This document shows positions 8,028 to 16,954 of a stretch of DNA of 64,000 nt, piece by piece. Origin of the DNA: Streptomyces diastatochromogenes (GTDB lineage: Bacteria > Actinomycetota > Actinomycetes > Streptomycetales > Streptomycetaceae); assembly GCF_002242805.1 (NCBI RefSeq), contig NZ_MCGQ01000023.1, positions 62,421 through 126,420 on the forward strand, in the 5' to 3' direction. The first letter of the stretch is position 1. Each line of letters opens with the position of its first letter. The position numbers and the translations under genes were made by a program. The notes below the pieces were generated by a model. It worked only from the letters and a program-made list of their open reading frames with translations, searched no databases and had not been told where the DNA came from.

Positions 8028-8780
8028 TCAGACGGCTGTACGGCCGCCGTCCACGGGCAGGATCGCGCCCTGCACGAAGCCGGCCGCGTCACTGGCCAGA
8101 TAGGCGATCGCCTCGGCGATCTCCCGCGCCTCGGCGGGTCGTCCGGCGGGGGCCTGGGCGGCCAGGGCGTCGAGGTCCTCGCCCATGCCGGCCGTTCCCT
8201 CGGTACGGGTCGGACCGGGCTCCACGGCATTGACGCGCACCCCGCGCGGGCCGAACTCGGCGGCCCACGCCTTGGTCAGCAGGTTCAGCGCCGCCTTGCT
8301 CGACCCGTACAGCGCCAACCCGGCGATGCCGTACTCGGCGGCGATGGTGCTCACGTTGACGATCGCACCGTGCCCGCGTTCGGCCATCGCCGGGGCGAGT
8401 TCGGCCACCAGGTAGAACGGCGCCTTCACGTTCAGGTCGTAGACGGCGTCCACGTCGCCGGGCGTTGTCTGCGCCGTCGGGCCGCCGGGAAAGATGCCCG
8501 CGTTGTTGACGAGGATGTCCACCCGGCCCCCGCCCAGCTCCCCGGCCTCTCGGGCCAGCCGCCGCGCCGACTCCGCATCCCTCAGGTCGGCTGCCAGAAA
8601 GTCCGCCTTGCCGCCGCGCGAGCGGATGGCGGCGACCACCGACCCGCCGCGATCCACGTCGCGGCCCGTGACCAGCACATGGGCGCCCCGCTCGGCGAAC
8701 AGCGCCGCCGTCGCGGCTCCGATTCCGCTGGTCGCTCCGGTCAGCAGGGCCACACGCCCGGTCAGATCCACAGAACCCAT
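8028..8780 (-). CDS. Short-chain dehydrogenase/reductase
   Basis: 250 residues with a classical SDR layout: cofactor motif TGATSGIG near residue 15, NNAG in VDILVNNAGIFPGG, catalytic YxxxK in LYGSSKAALN, and PGPTRTEG after it. The length equals that of classical 250-residue SDRs when translation starts at 8780. The frame is open for 45 more codons upstream, but that part is not SDR-like. The N-terminal Asp/Arg pattern after the first strand (TGRDVDRGG) suggests NADP(H). Substrate unknown. It stands alone between a terminator and a short hairpin. Confidence 0.88.
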   Translation of the reverse strand: MGSVDLTGRVALLTGATSGIGAATAALFAERGAHVLVTGRDVDRGGSVVAAIRSRGGKADFLAADLRDAESARRLAREAGELGGGRVDILVNNAGIFPGGPTAQTTPGDVDAVYDLNVKAPFYLVAELAPAMAERGHGAIVNVSTIAAEYGIAGLALYGSSKAALNLLTKAWAAEFGPRGVRVNAVEPGPTRTEGTAGMGEDLDALAAQAPAGRPAEAREIAEAIAYLASDAAGFVQGAILPVDGGRTAV

Positions 8781-8930
8781 GAGGACCGTCCTTGGTATCG
8801 GGAAAGTGTGGGCCGACGGAATGCGGGCGCGCCGCGTCCGTCGTCCCGTCTCCTCGTCCGTGAGGTGACGGAATTCCCAAGCGCCCGGCTCGTCCACGGA
8901 TTCCGCATCGGCCATAGGCGAATCCGATGC

Positions 8931-8943
8931 CCCCTATAAGGGG
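8931..8943. terminator. Small hairpin CCCCT-ata-AGGGG after the LtrA-like gene
   Basis: A 5-bp stem with a 3-base loop, 17 bases downstream of the LtrA-like stop codon on the minus strand and about 150 bp upstream of the SDR start. It could end transcription of the LtrA-like gene, but it is short. Confidence 0.35.
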
Positions 8944-8959
8944 CCCAGGTGCTTCGATC

Positions 8960-10183
8960 TCAGCGTCGGTTTTCGGCGGCGGACTCCTCTTCGTGGGAGA
9001 GGCGGTGTGCCACGGCGAGCCCCCAGGGGACACCGAGGAGGAGGACTAGGGCGATGCCGAGGGCGAGGGGCGCCGGGCGTACGGCGCCGACGCCCACGCA
9101 CACGGCGGCCACGGCCACGCAGGTGCGGGCCAGTGGCCGGTAGAGGGCGCGTTCCAGGCGCCAGACGTACAGGGAGGCCGCGAGCACCATCGTCGTGCAG
9201 AGCACGACGGCCGCGCCTCCGGAGAGCACCCAGGCCGTGGCGGCGGGGGTCCGGCCGGCGTGGGCGTGCTCGACGAGACCGACCATCGCGGCGCCCATGG
9301 CGGCCACCGCGGCCGTGAGGGGCAGGTGGGTGAGCATCCACTGAACGGTGCTCGCGCGCGTGGGCCTCGGCCGCCGGTGTCCGGCGAAGTCGAAGTACGT
9401 CCACCAGGCGCCGAAGCCGACCACGACGGCGACGAGTCCGACGGCGAGGGTGAGCGCGTTGGTCGGTTCGTGGGCCAGCCCGTCCACGACGCCGGTCACG
9501 GTTTCGCCGAGCACGATGATGATGAACAGCCCGAAGCGTTCGGTGAGCGCGTCGGTCACGGTGAGCGCGACCGCCTGCACCGGGGTGGCCGTGCCGATCA
9601 TGACCGCGAACCCCGCCAGGTAGGCGACGGCCAGAAGGCCCCACGTCAGGACGCGCGCACCCGCGGGCAGGGCGGCGCTCGCGGCCAGGACGACCGCGCA
9701 GACGGCCGTACCGGTCACGAACATCCTGCTGGGTCGGCGGAATTCGGGGCTGTCACCGCGCGCGGCGAGCCGCCACAGCACCGCCAGCACCGCGAACAAC
9801 ACCCCGGCGTCCACCGCGAACGCGACTCCGCGGGCACCGCCCGCCTCCGGAATGAACGCGCCCAGCGGGACGAGCACGAGGATCTGCAGCAGGAACATGC
9901 TCCGGCCGCGGGCGTCCTCGTACCCGTGCAGCTCGTGGTGGAGGCTGCCGTTGAACCAGGCGATCCACACCAGTGCGAACACCACGGCGAACTCGCCGAG
10001 CCCGTGCCAGGTCAGGTGTGCGGCCAGGTGGTGGGCGGCCTGGGCGACCAGAACGACCACCACCAGGTCGTAGAACAGCTCGAGCGGCCCGACCACCCGC
10101 TCGCGCGGCTGCTCTCCATGGGCGCGCGGGGGCTGCCACAGCCGGCGACGCAGCCGGGCCCACTGCTCGTGTCGCGAGGTCAT
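8960..10183 (-). CDS. LtrA-family (low temperature requirement A) membrane protein
   Basis: 407 residues from the ATG at 10183, which overlaps the stop of the upstream SDR gene as ATGA. The signature of the LtrA family is near the N-terminus (VGPLELFYDLVVVVLVAQAAHHL), followed by WIAWFNGSLHH and later FGLFIIIVLGETVTGVV, both conserved in LtrA proteins. About ten to twelve hydrophobic membrane segments are present. The molecular role of the family is not settled; it was named from a cold-sensitive Listeria mutant. Co-translation with an SDR gene is seen directly, the meaning is not known. Confidence 0.85.
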   Translation of the reverse strand: MTSRHEQWARLRRRLWQPPRAHGEQPRERVVGPLELFYDLVVVVLVAQAAHHLAAHLTWHGLGEFAVVFALVWIAWFNGSLHHELHGYEDARGRSMFLLQILVLVPLGAFIPEAGGARGVAFAVDAGVLFAVLAVLWRLAARGDSPEFRRPSRMFVTGTAVCAVVLAASAALPAGARVLTWGLLAVAYLAGFAVMIGTATPVQAVALTVTDALTERFGLFIIIVLGETVTGVVDGLAHEPTNALTLAVGLVAVVVGFGAWWTYFDFAGHRRPRPTRASTVQWMLTHLPLTAAVAAMGAAMVGLVEHAHAGRTPAATAWVLSGGAAVVLCTTMVLAASLYVWRLERALYRPLARTCVAVAAVCVGVGAVRPAPLALGIALVLLLGVPWGLAVAHRLSHEEESAAENRR

Positions 10184-11157
10184 GCCGGCAGCGTCGGGGT
10201 CCAGCGGACGAGTTCCTCGGACACGGCCCACAGCCGGGCGGCGTTCTCCGGGTCCAGGGCGTACGGCGCGACGCCGGCGATGGCACCAGCCCGTTGGCTG
10301 ACCGGCTCGGCCTGCGCGCAGTCCTCGAAGTAGCGGCCGGTGAGGCCCTCCACCCTCGGCGAGGCGGCCAGCAGCACCGAGGTCGCGGCACCCTGCTCGA
10401 CGTTCTTCGCGGGTGGCAGGGCGAGTCCGGTCGTCTCGATGAAGCCGGCCAGTTGGTCCGGGTCCATGTGTCGGGCCAGGGACGTGTCGCCGACGTTGCC
10501 CGGCATGAGGGCGTTGGCGGTGATGCCGTCGTCAGCCCATCGCTCGGCGGCGCCGACGGCGAACAGGATGTTGGCGGTTTTCGACTGCCCGTAGGACGTC
10601 CAGGGGTCGTAGGGGCGGAAGCGGTAGTCCAGGTCGTCGAAGACGACCGGGGAGAAGAGGTGGCCGATGGAGCTCACCGAGACCACGCGCGCGCCGTTCG
10701 CCTCCGCGAGAGCCGGGCGCAGGCCGACGGCGAGCGCGAAGTGCCCGAGGTGGTTGACGGCGAACTGCATTTCCCGGCCGTCGGGGGTGCGGGTGAGTTC
10801 CGGAAGGGCCATGACCCCCGCATTGCAGACCAGGATGTGCAACGGGCCCGTCCAGCCGGCCACGAACGCCGCGACGGTGGACCGGTCGGCGAGGTCGAGC
10901 TGTGTCACCGTCAACTTGCCTGAGCCTGGCGGCAGTTCGGCCTCGATGTCGGCTGCCATGCGTGCGCCGGCGGTGGTGTTCCGCACGGCCAGGGTGACGT
11001 CGGCGCCGGCCGCCGCCAGCGCCCGGGCCGTCTCCACTCCGATTCCGGAACTGGCTCCGGTCACCACGGCCCGGCGGCCGTGCAGGTCCACGCCGTCGAT
11101 CACCTCGGCGGCGGTGGTGTTCGCCCCGAACGGGGAGGGCGTCTCAGGCACGGACAT
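10180..11157 (-). CDS. SDR oxidoreductase (protochlorophyllide-reductase/WWOX-like subgroup)
   Basis: 325 residues, longer than classical SDRs. Cofactor loop TGASSGIG at about residues 34-41, VCNAGVMALPEL in place of NNAG, active site SYGQSKTANIL (YxxxK). The substrate is unknown. A close relative with the same arrangement, including 'PYDPW.(S/A)YGQSKTANILFAV', lies inside the second mobile segment at 39623-40555. The stop overlaps the start of the LtrA-like gene. The start at 11157 is followed by an N-terminal extension of about 30 residues that the paralogue also has, which supports it. Confidence 0.88.
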   Translation of the reverse strand: MSVPETPSPFGANTTAAEVIDGVDLHGRRAVVTGASSGIGVETARALAAAGADVTLAVRNTTAGARMAADIEAELPPGSGKLTVTQLDLADRSTVAAFVAGWTGPLHILVCNAGVMALPELTRTPDGREMQFAVNHLGHFALAVGLRPALAEANGARVVSVSSIGHLFSPVVFDDLDYRFRPYDPWTSYGQSKTANILFAVGAAERWADDGITANALMPGNVGDTSLARHMDPDQLAGFIETTGLALPPAKNVEQGAATSVLLAASPRVEGLTGRYFEDCAQAEPVSQRAGAIAGVAPYALDPENAARLWAVSEELVRWTPTLPA

Positions 11158-11170
11158 GAGAGGGGTCTCC

Positions 11171-11220
11171 TGACTTGACTGACTTGAGTGACTCTTGGCT
11201 GACGTGAGTGACGTGAGCGG
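11171..11220. repeat. Degenerate TGAC(T/G)TGAG tandem repeats
   Basis: Five or six imperfect copies of a TGACTTGA / TGACGTGAG unit in 50 bp between the SDR start and the end of the truncated MBL-fold gene. Function unknown; they may be a replication-slippage product at the broken 3' end of the MBL gene. Confidence 0.5.
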
Positions 11221-11234
11221 CCTTTACGGCCGGG

Positions 11235-11849
11235 TCAGCGGGTGGTCGACGAGCCGTCGACGGGAGTCCACGCGTGTGCGTCTCCCACCGAGGTGACACG
11301 ACCGAAGACGAACTCGACGACGCCGTCGAGCGGCTTGAGCACCGCCTCGGCGTCGGGTCCGCCCATGGCCGCCGTCCTCGCAGACCAGTACTGCCACTCG
11401 TCCTCCGCCATGAGATGGCGTGCCCGGGCGAAGGTGAGGCCGGTGGGAGCGTGCGCGGCGGGCGCGTTCGGGAGCGGCGCGACGTCGCTGGTCCAGCCGA
11501 CGTGATCGAGGTGCAGATGGGTGTACACGACCGTGTCGATGTCGTCGGCGGACAGGCCTTCCTCGGCGAGGTTCCGGAGCAGCGCACCGCCCTTGAGGTG
11601 AGCGACGCCGGGTACGTCGACGTCGATCTTCCCTACGGCCAGGTCCACGAGAATCCGCTGGTCACCGGCGTGTATCAGGAAGGATCCGAACGACAGGAGG
11701 AGCTGCCCGTCCTCGAGATGGCCGGGGCGCCTCGTCCAGTCCACGCCGGGGAACAGGACGTCGGGAGTATGTGCGCCGAAGCCGTCGGGGAGATAGGTGA
11801 TCGTCGTCGCGCCGATGGTGATCCGGGACCGTTCGGCCGGCTGAGGCAT
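11235..11849 (-). pseudogene. MBL-fold metallohydrolase, truncated at the C-terminus
   Basis: 204 residues. The N-terminal half of a quorum-quenching-lactonase-type MBL protein is clear: GDQRILVDLAVGK and the metal motif THLHLDHVGW at about residues 110-119. The usual family length is about 280-300 residues, and the second half, which should supply the remaining metal ligands (TPGHTPGH and a later Asp and His), is missing. The reading frame stops at GSSTTR next to a run of degenerate short repeats. I therefore treat it as a probably inactive remnant. It lies downstream of the aldo/keto reductase but is separated by a strong hairpin. Confidence 0.7.
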
Positions 11850-11887
11850 GGGGGCGTCCTTTCGAGACGCTGGGGGTGGGGGGTGTG

Positions 11888-11910
11888 CGCGGGGCCTCTT
11901 CGGCCCCGCG
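11888..11910. terminator. Terminator-like hairpin downstream of the aldo/keto reductase
   Basis: A perfect 9-bp inverted repeat (CGCGGGGCC / GGCCCCGCG) with a 5-base loop, about 30 bases past the aldo/keto reductase stop on the minus strand. It separates that gene from the MBL-fold remnant. Confidence 0.7.
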
Positions 11911-11940
11911 TGGGGATGGGGTGAGAGGCATCGGTGGCTC

Positions 11941-12924
11941 TCAGCCGTCGAGCGTCCCCATGAACTCGGGTGCGTAGCGGTCGCCGGTGACCACGCCGTG
12001 CGGGGCGACCGCCTCGATCGCGGCGATGTCGTCGGCGGTGAGGGTCACGTCGGTCGCGGCGACGTTCTCCTCCAGGTAGCGGCGGCGCTTGGTGCCCGGG
12101 ATGGCGATGGCGCCCTGGTGCTGGACCCAGGCGAGCGCCAGCTGGGAAGGCGTGACGTCCTTGGCGGCGGCGATCCGGCGGACCTCGCGGACGACGTCGA
12201 GGTTGCGGTCGAAGTTCTCGCCCTGGAAGCGGGGGTCGGTACGGCGCCAGTCGTCCTCGGCGAAGTCGTCGGGGCTGGTGATGGCGCCGGACAGGAAGCC
12301 GCGCCCCAGCGGGGAGTACGCGACCAGGCCGATCCCGAGTTCCCGCAGGGTGTCGAGCACCCCGTTGTGCTCGATTCCGCGCTCGAAGAGCGAGTACTCG
12401 GTCTGGACGGCGGTGAGCGGGTGTACGGCGTGGGCGCGGCGGATCGTCCGCGCGGACGCCTCGCTCACGCCGATGTGGCGGATCTTGCCCTCGGCGACCA
12501 GCTCGGCCAGTGCGCCGACGGTCTCCTCGATCGGCACATTGGGGTCGATGCGGTGCAGGTAGTACAGGTCGACATGGTCGGTGCCCAGGTGTCGCAGCGA
12601 GCGTTCCAGGGCCCGGCGTACGTACTCGGGCCGGCCGTTCAGGCCGAGCGCGCGGCCGTCGTCGGTGATCTCGACGCCGGTCTTCGTGGCGAGGACGGCG
12701 GCGTCCCGGCGCCCGGCCAGCGCCTTGCCGAGGAGCTGCTCGTTGACGAACGGGCCGTAGCTCTCGGCGGTGTCCAGCAGCGTGACGCCCAGCTCGAGCG
12801 CGCGGTCGATGGTGGCCAGCGACTCGGCCTCGTCGGTGGTGCCGTAGAAGGCGCTCATGCCCATGCAGCCGAGGCCCTGTGCTCCGACGGTCAGGCCCTG
12901 GCTGCCCAGTGCGCGCTGTTCCAT
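11941..12924 (-). CDS. Aldo/keto reductase (AKR13-type)
   Basis: 327 residues with the full set of AKR features: Asp and Tyr of the tetrad in LLDTAESYGPF (residues about 49-59), Lys in ATKTG, His in LYYLHRIDP, and the C-terminal NADPH-binding region AIPGTKRRRYLEENVAA. The first residues, LGSQGLTVGAQGLGCMGMSAFYG, are typical of bacterial AKR13 and IolS-like enzymes that reduce small aldehydes and ketones. The gene is divergent from a TetR gene and its promoter region contains two copies of a TAACT..TAG operator, so it is probably induced by a substrate aldehyde or drug sensed by that repressor. Confidence 0.9.
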   Translation of the reverse strand: MEQRALGSQGLTVGAQGLGCMGMSAFYGTTDEAESLATIDRALELGVTLLDTAESYGPFVNEQLLGKALAGRRDAAVLATKTGVEITDDGRALGLNGRPEYVRRALERSLRHLGTDHVDLYYLHRIDPNVPIEETVGALAELVAEGKIRHIGVSEASARTIRRAHAVHPLTAVQTEYSLFERGIEHNGVLDTLRELGIGLVAYSPLGRGFLSGAITSPDDFAEDDWRRTDPRFQGENFDRNLDVVREVRRIAAAKDVTPSQLALAWVQHQGAIAIPGTKRRRYLEENVAATDVTLTADDIAAIEAVAPHGVVTGDRYAPEFMGTLDG

Positions 12925-12946
12925 GGTGGTTCCCCTTTTCCGTAAC

Positions 12947-13007
12947 TAACTGGATAGATACATGACCGTAGACCGGCGGGCCGCCCATGTCAATAACTAG
13001 ATAGTTA
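12947..13007. promoter_or_regulatory. Pair of TetR operators in the AKR/tetR divergent promoter
   Basis: The downstream site, 12994-13007, is a perfect palindrome TAACTA-ga-TAGTTA. The other, 12947-12960, matches it at 12 of 14 positions (TAACTGGATAGATA). Their centres are 47 bp apart. They flank the start of the aldo/keto reductase mRNA and lie just before tetR, so both genes are probably repressed by the same protein. Confidence 0.7.
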
Positions 13008-13025
13008 CTTGCTAGGGTGGTGGAC

Positions 13026-13613
13026 ATGCCACGGGACTCCAGCGCCACCAAAGCCCGGCTGCTCGACGCCGCCTTCAACGAATTCGCCGCCTACGGCATC
13101 GCCGGTGCCCGGGTGGACCGGATCGCCGAGGCCGCGGGGGCGAACAAACGGCTGATCTACGCCTACTTCGGCAACAAGGAGCAGTTGTTCGACGAGGTGC
13201 TGCGACGGGCCATGGCGGCGGGCGCCGAGGCGGTGCCGTTCGACGTCGACGACCTGCCCGGATACGCGGGCGCGATCTTCGACCACCTCGTCGCCCGGCC
13301 GGACCTGATGCGCCTACGCCTATGGAAGCTCCTGGAACGCCCTTCCGCCACCGGGCTCGAACTGGACGCCTTCCTGCGCAAGACCGCCGCAGTGGCCGAC
13401 GCGCAACAGCGTGGCGGCCTCGCCCGGGAAATGGAGCCCGCCGATCTCCTGACCATGGTGCTCGCCGCGGCCCAGGCATGGTTCTGGGCCGCGGAAGGCG
13501 CCGACGCGGCGGAGAGCGTCCCGTCGTGGTCACGGCAACGGCTGGCGGAGCATCGCGCGGCGGTCGTCGAGGCGGCTCGGCGGATCAGCGAGCCGAAGAG
13601 TGGTGGGGAGTAG
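13026..13613 (+). CDS. TetR-family repressor of the aldo/keto reductase
   Basis: 195 residues starting MPRDSSATKARLLDAAFNEF, with a standard TetR helix-turn-helix (GARVDRIAEAAGANKRLIYAYFGNKEQLF). Two GTG codons 6 and 9 bases upstream could also serve as starts. The C-terminal domain is not recognised in detail. The gene is divergent from the aldo/keto reductase with paired operators in between. It is the last intact chromosomal gene before the left transposon end at 13700. Confidence 0.88.
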   Translation: MPRDSSATKARLLDAAFNEFAAYGIAGARVDRIAEAAGANKRLIYAYFGNKEQLFDEVLRRAMAAGAEAVPFDVDDLPGYAGAIFDHLVARPDLMRLRLWKLLERPSATGLELDAFLRKTAAVADAQQRGGLAREMEPADLLTMVLAAAQAWFWAAEGADAAESVPSWSRQRLAEHRAAVVEAARRISEPKSGGE

Positions 13614-13699
13614 CAGCCTCATCGGGCTGGACTGTGCACGATCTCGCCGCAGCCGCCTGCCAGATCGTGTCCATCGTCTACCGAGTGGCCCTGGTTCAG

Positions 13700-13822
13700 G
13701 TGTGAACGGGCTCGCTAGTTGGCACCAGGCCACGTTCACGACCTGCACTGATGCCAAGTAGCTTCAGCGGCCGGAGCCGCAGAATCAGCTGAATAGTTGG
13801 CACTTTGGTACAGCGCAGGTCA
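13700..13822 (+). repeat. Transposon end (three-motif type), left border of element 1
   Basis: About 123 bp that align without large gaps to 36629-36750. It begins TGTGAACGGG and has AGTTGGCAC motifs at about 13715 and 13794 and an inverted ATGCCAAGTA between them. The same motif order and spacing occurs in the second copy. The terminal 25 bp match the 58848 end in inverted orientation at 19 positions. Confidence 0.75.
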
Positions 13823-14016
13823 TGAGGCGTGTGTCGCCATAGCTGGGCCAAAGATCTTCGGCGGCGACAGCCTTGATATGAACGCGGCAACCACATCGCC
13901 GTGTTCCTGCGAGGCGAGAAGCTGTGCTGGACGGCAAGCCGTACCGCTCGCGCCAGTATGCGTCGGTCAGTCCATGGCAGAGGGAACAACAACACCTCCC
14001 GCTCCCACTTGAGCTA

Positions 14017-14157
14017 CCCGCCGAGCTCCCGTGAGACGGCTGTGTCCACGAACGCGGACCCGTTGTCGACGTAGATCGACTCCGGGACGCCGCGGGGCGA
14101 CAGGGCCGGCCGCAGGGCGGCGGCGAGGCGGACGGTGTCCTCGGCGAAACCGAGCTG
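14017..14157 (-). pseudogene. Fragment of an rve/DDE transposase catalytic core
   Basis: About 47 residues in one frame read FAEDTVRLAAALRPALSPRG and then ESIYVDNGSAFVDT, which is the second catalytic Asp region of IS481/Mu/TniA-like integrase cores. The upstream sequence to about 14345 is degenerate with stops and frame changes, and the downstream half is lost. It has the same strand as, and could be the same gene as, the N-terminal transposase fragment at 36190-36493, now separated by 22 kb of cargo. Confidence 0.7.
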
Positions 14158-14400
14158 GGCGATCGGAACGTCGCGTCGTCGCCACCGAAGCGCGGGACCA
14201 TCGTGTGGAGGCCTAGGCGTCCGGCCTCTATGCCGGTGCCGCCGTGCAGCGGGCGGGGACCGCAACGCGATACATGTCGGCCACCAGCTCCCGCCGTGAG
14301 TGCCAGTTGGTGGGGGAACCGTACCCACCGCCAGAACTGACGCAACGGGCGTTATGTCAATTCCTGCGCAGGGCGGCCGACAGCACCGCCACGGTCGGAC

Positions 14401-16806
14401 TCACAGCTCCAGAAGCAGGTCCAGTGGCACTTCCCGCCCCAGCCCGATCTCGGACCAGATCGTCTTGCCCTGGGGGCCATAGCGAGTGCCCCACATGGCG
14501 GTGAGCTGCGCCACGAGGAAGAGGCCCCGTCCTCCTTCGTCCTCGCTGCCGGCGCGGCGGAGATGCGGAGAGGTATGGCCCCCGTCCGAAACCTCGCAGA
14601 TCAGCGTGCGGTCGGCATCCCGAAGCAGGCGCAGGGAGACCGGGGGGCGGCCGTATCGGATCGCGTTGGTGACGAGCTCGCTCACGACCAGTTCGGAGAC
14701 GAACGACGCGTCATCCAGCCCCCACTCCTCCAGCTTGCCTCGGACGAGTGCACGGGCTCCGGCCACCTCGGCCGGGTCGGAGACGACATGCCAGAGCGCC
14801 ATGCTGTCCTCGGGGAAGGCGTGGACGCGCACCAGCAGCAGTGCAGCATCGTCGTCGGCGGATCCCTGGGCGCGCAGAGAGACGATCTCGTCGCACGCTT
14901 TCTGCAGGGACCCGGTCGAGGCGTCCAGCACGCCGCACAGGTCCGCCACTCCCTCGTCCACGTCCCGGCCCCGCGCCTTGACGAGTCCGTCGGTGAACAG
15001 GGCGAGCACAGTACCCTCGGGGAACTCGAACTCCACACTCTCGAAGGGCAGCCCGCCGATACCCAGCGGGGGGCCTGTCGGCAGGTCAAGCGCTTCAGCC
15101 TGTCGGGCCCCTCTCCCACGGCCGGTGACAACCGGCGGGAGGTGGCCCGCGCTGGCCATGGCGCACGTGCGGGAGGTGGGGTCGTACACGGCGTACAGAC
15201 AGGTCGCCCCCAGCGCCCTGTCCGTCCCCTCGTCGCCCGGCGCGCGGTGTATTCCGACTCGCGCCTGACCCACCAAGTCGTCGAGCCGGGTCAGAAGTTC
15301 GTCCGGCGGCAGGTCCAGGGCGGCAAGTGCCCTCACGCTGGTGCGCAACCGTCCCATGGTGGCCGCCGCGTCCACTCCATGCCCCACCACGTCGCCGACC
15401 ACCAGCCCGACCCGGGCACCCGACAGCGCAATCACGTCGTACCAGTCACCCCCGACTCCCAGAGGACCGATGGTGGGGATATAGCGGTGCGCGAGTTCGA
15501 TTCCGCTCGGTTGCGGTAGCGCTTGCGGGAGGAGGTCGCGCTGGAGTTTCAGCGCCGTGGTGTGCTCGCGGATGTAGCGGCGAGCGTTGTCCACGCACAC
15601 CACGGTGCGCGATGCCAGTTCTTCGGCGAGGGCACGGTCCTCCTCGGTGAAGGGCGCACGGGGCGGCTGCCGCAGGAAGGTGACCGTGCCGAGAGCAGTG
15701 CTGCCGAGGAGCAGAGGCAGGGACAGTAGGCGTTGGTGCGCAGTCGTCGATCGGCTGCCGATGACACCCAGCATCTGGTCACTTTGCGCAATGGACTTGT
15801 CACTCCTGGTGCGCTCCGCCATGAGGCGTAGCCCCGCCGGTGCAGCGGAAGCCGAGGGCGGGGCTTCTTCTCCGGCCAGGACCGATTCCGCGACCTCGAT
15901 GCGTACGGAGTCGGCGAACTCCGGAACCACGAGCCCCGCGAGCTCCTCCGCCGTTTGCCTGACGTCGAGCGTGGTACCGATCCCGCTGGCTCGGCCGAGC
16001 AGTGCCAGGCGAGTCTGTGCCTCGTAGCGGTCGGTGATATCGACGGCCGCCTCGCAGATGCCCAGGGGGTGGCCCGCGTCGTCCTGCAGACGGAAGTACG
16101 AGCACGAGTAGACCTGGTAGGGCTCGGAGGCGGCGGGGGTGGGCCCGCGCCAATGGACGTCGAGCACGGCTTCGCCGGTGTGCAATACCTGCTCCAGCAC
16201 CTCCTCCATCTCGTGGTAACCCGGAGGGGAGAGGATGGTGCCGTGCGGATAGAGCACGCTGTTGGGCTGGCCCAGCCATTCACCGGCTTGCCAGCCCATG
16301 ACCTCCCGCACGACGTCGTTGACCCATATGAGGCGGGTGTCAGGGTCGTAGACGCTCAGCCCCACGGGAGCCTGCGTGAAGAGCCCGGACAGCATCGACT
16401 GGTCGGTCATCCACTCCTGATAGCGGTCGCCGGCCGCCGCCATCACGACCCAGGCGGGCCCTCCCCGGTCCTTCTCCACCCGCTCCACCGGAAAGATGCG
16501 CAAGACCGTCTCCACCAGCGACCCGTCCGGGCGTCGAACGGTACGGCTCTCGGTCCGGGAGCCCCCGGGTGCCGGTGCCCTCGCTGCCCCGAACCCTTGC
16601 AGCGTCTCGGCCCGGGCCCGAACGTCCCGCAGAACCTCGCTCACCGGGCGACCGAGCACATCCCGGGTGTCGGCACCGTAGAGGCTGTGGGCTCCAGGAC
16701 TCCAGCCAGCCACCCTCCCCTGCGCATCCACCACGATCATCGCTGCCGTGGTCGTGTCGAAAGGGTTCTGATGACCGGTCTCGCGTGATGCGCGCATCGT
16801 GGCCAT
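14401..16806 (-). CDS. PAS-PAS-GAF-PP2C (SpoIIE) phosphatase with C-terminal anti-sigma kinase domain
   Basis: 801 residues from the ATG at 16806 (a GTG 57 bp upstream is possible). In order: a first PAS domain (about 15-115, VVDAQGRVAGWSPGA), a second PAS domain with PAC (about 135-255, QAPVGLSVYDPDTRLIWVN), a GAF-like domain (about 260-410), a PP2C/SpoIIE phosphatase (about 425-635, with the metal motifs GGDWYD and VVGDVVGHG and LFTDGLVKARG), and an RsbW-like HATPase domain (about 660-785, VSELVTNAIRYG and GRGLFLVAQ). Such proteins tune stress sigma factors through anti-anti-sigma proteins and are abundant in Streptomyces. No sigma-factor gene is adjacent. It is the first intact gene inside element 1. 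Confidence 0.9.
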   Translation of the reverse strand: MATMRASRETGHQNPFDTTTAAMIVVDAQGRVAGWSPGAHSLYGADTRDVLGRPVSEVLRDVRARAETLQGFGAARAPAPGGSRTESRTVRRPDGSLVETVLRIFPVERVEKDRGGPAWVVMAAAGDRYQEWMTDQSMLSGLFTQAPVGLSVYDPDTRLIWVNDVVREVMGWQAGEWLGQPNSVLYPHGTILSPPGYHEMEEVLEQVLHTGEAVLDVHWRGPTPAASEPYQVYSCSYFRLQDDAGHPLGICEAAVDITDRYEAQTRLALLGRASGIGTTLDVRQTAEELAGLVVPEFADSVRIEVAESVLAGEEAPPSASAAPAGLRLMAERTRSDKSIAQSDQMLGVIGSRSTTAHQRLLSLPLLLGSTALGTVTFLRQPPRAPFTEEDRALAEELASRTVVCVDNARRYIREHTTALKLQRDLLPQALPQPSGIELAHRYIPTIGPLGVGGDWYDVIALSGARVGLVVGDVVGHGVDAAATMGRLRTSVRALAALDLPPDELLTRLDDLVGQARVGIHRAPGDEGTDRALGATCLYAVYDPTSRTCAMASAGHLPPVVTGRGRGARQAEALDLPTGPPLGIGGLPFESVEFEFPEGTVLALFTDGLVKARGRDVDEGVADLCGVLDASTGSLQKACDEIVSLRAQGSADDDAALLLVRVHAFPEDSMALWHVVSDPAEVAGARALVRGKLEEWGLDDASFVSELVVSELVTNAIRYGRPPVSLRLLRDADRTLICEVSDGGHTSPHLRRAGSEDEGGRGLFLVAQLTAMWGTRYGPQGKTIWSEIGLGREVPLDLLLEL

Positions 16807-16954
16807 GCGACCTGCCCAGTACTGAAATGTCTGAAATAAGGCTACGCCTGGACACCCCAGCACGCCTTAGCCGCAGGTCACCGCCACCTCGCACCGCCCC
16901 CGGCTGAAGCGGGCACCTCTCTTCTGACCGATTCGCCCGGCGCGAGATCGTCAG

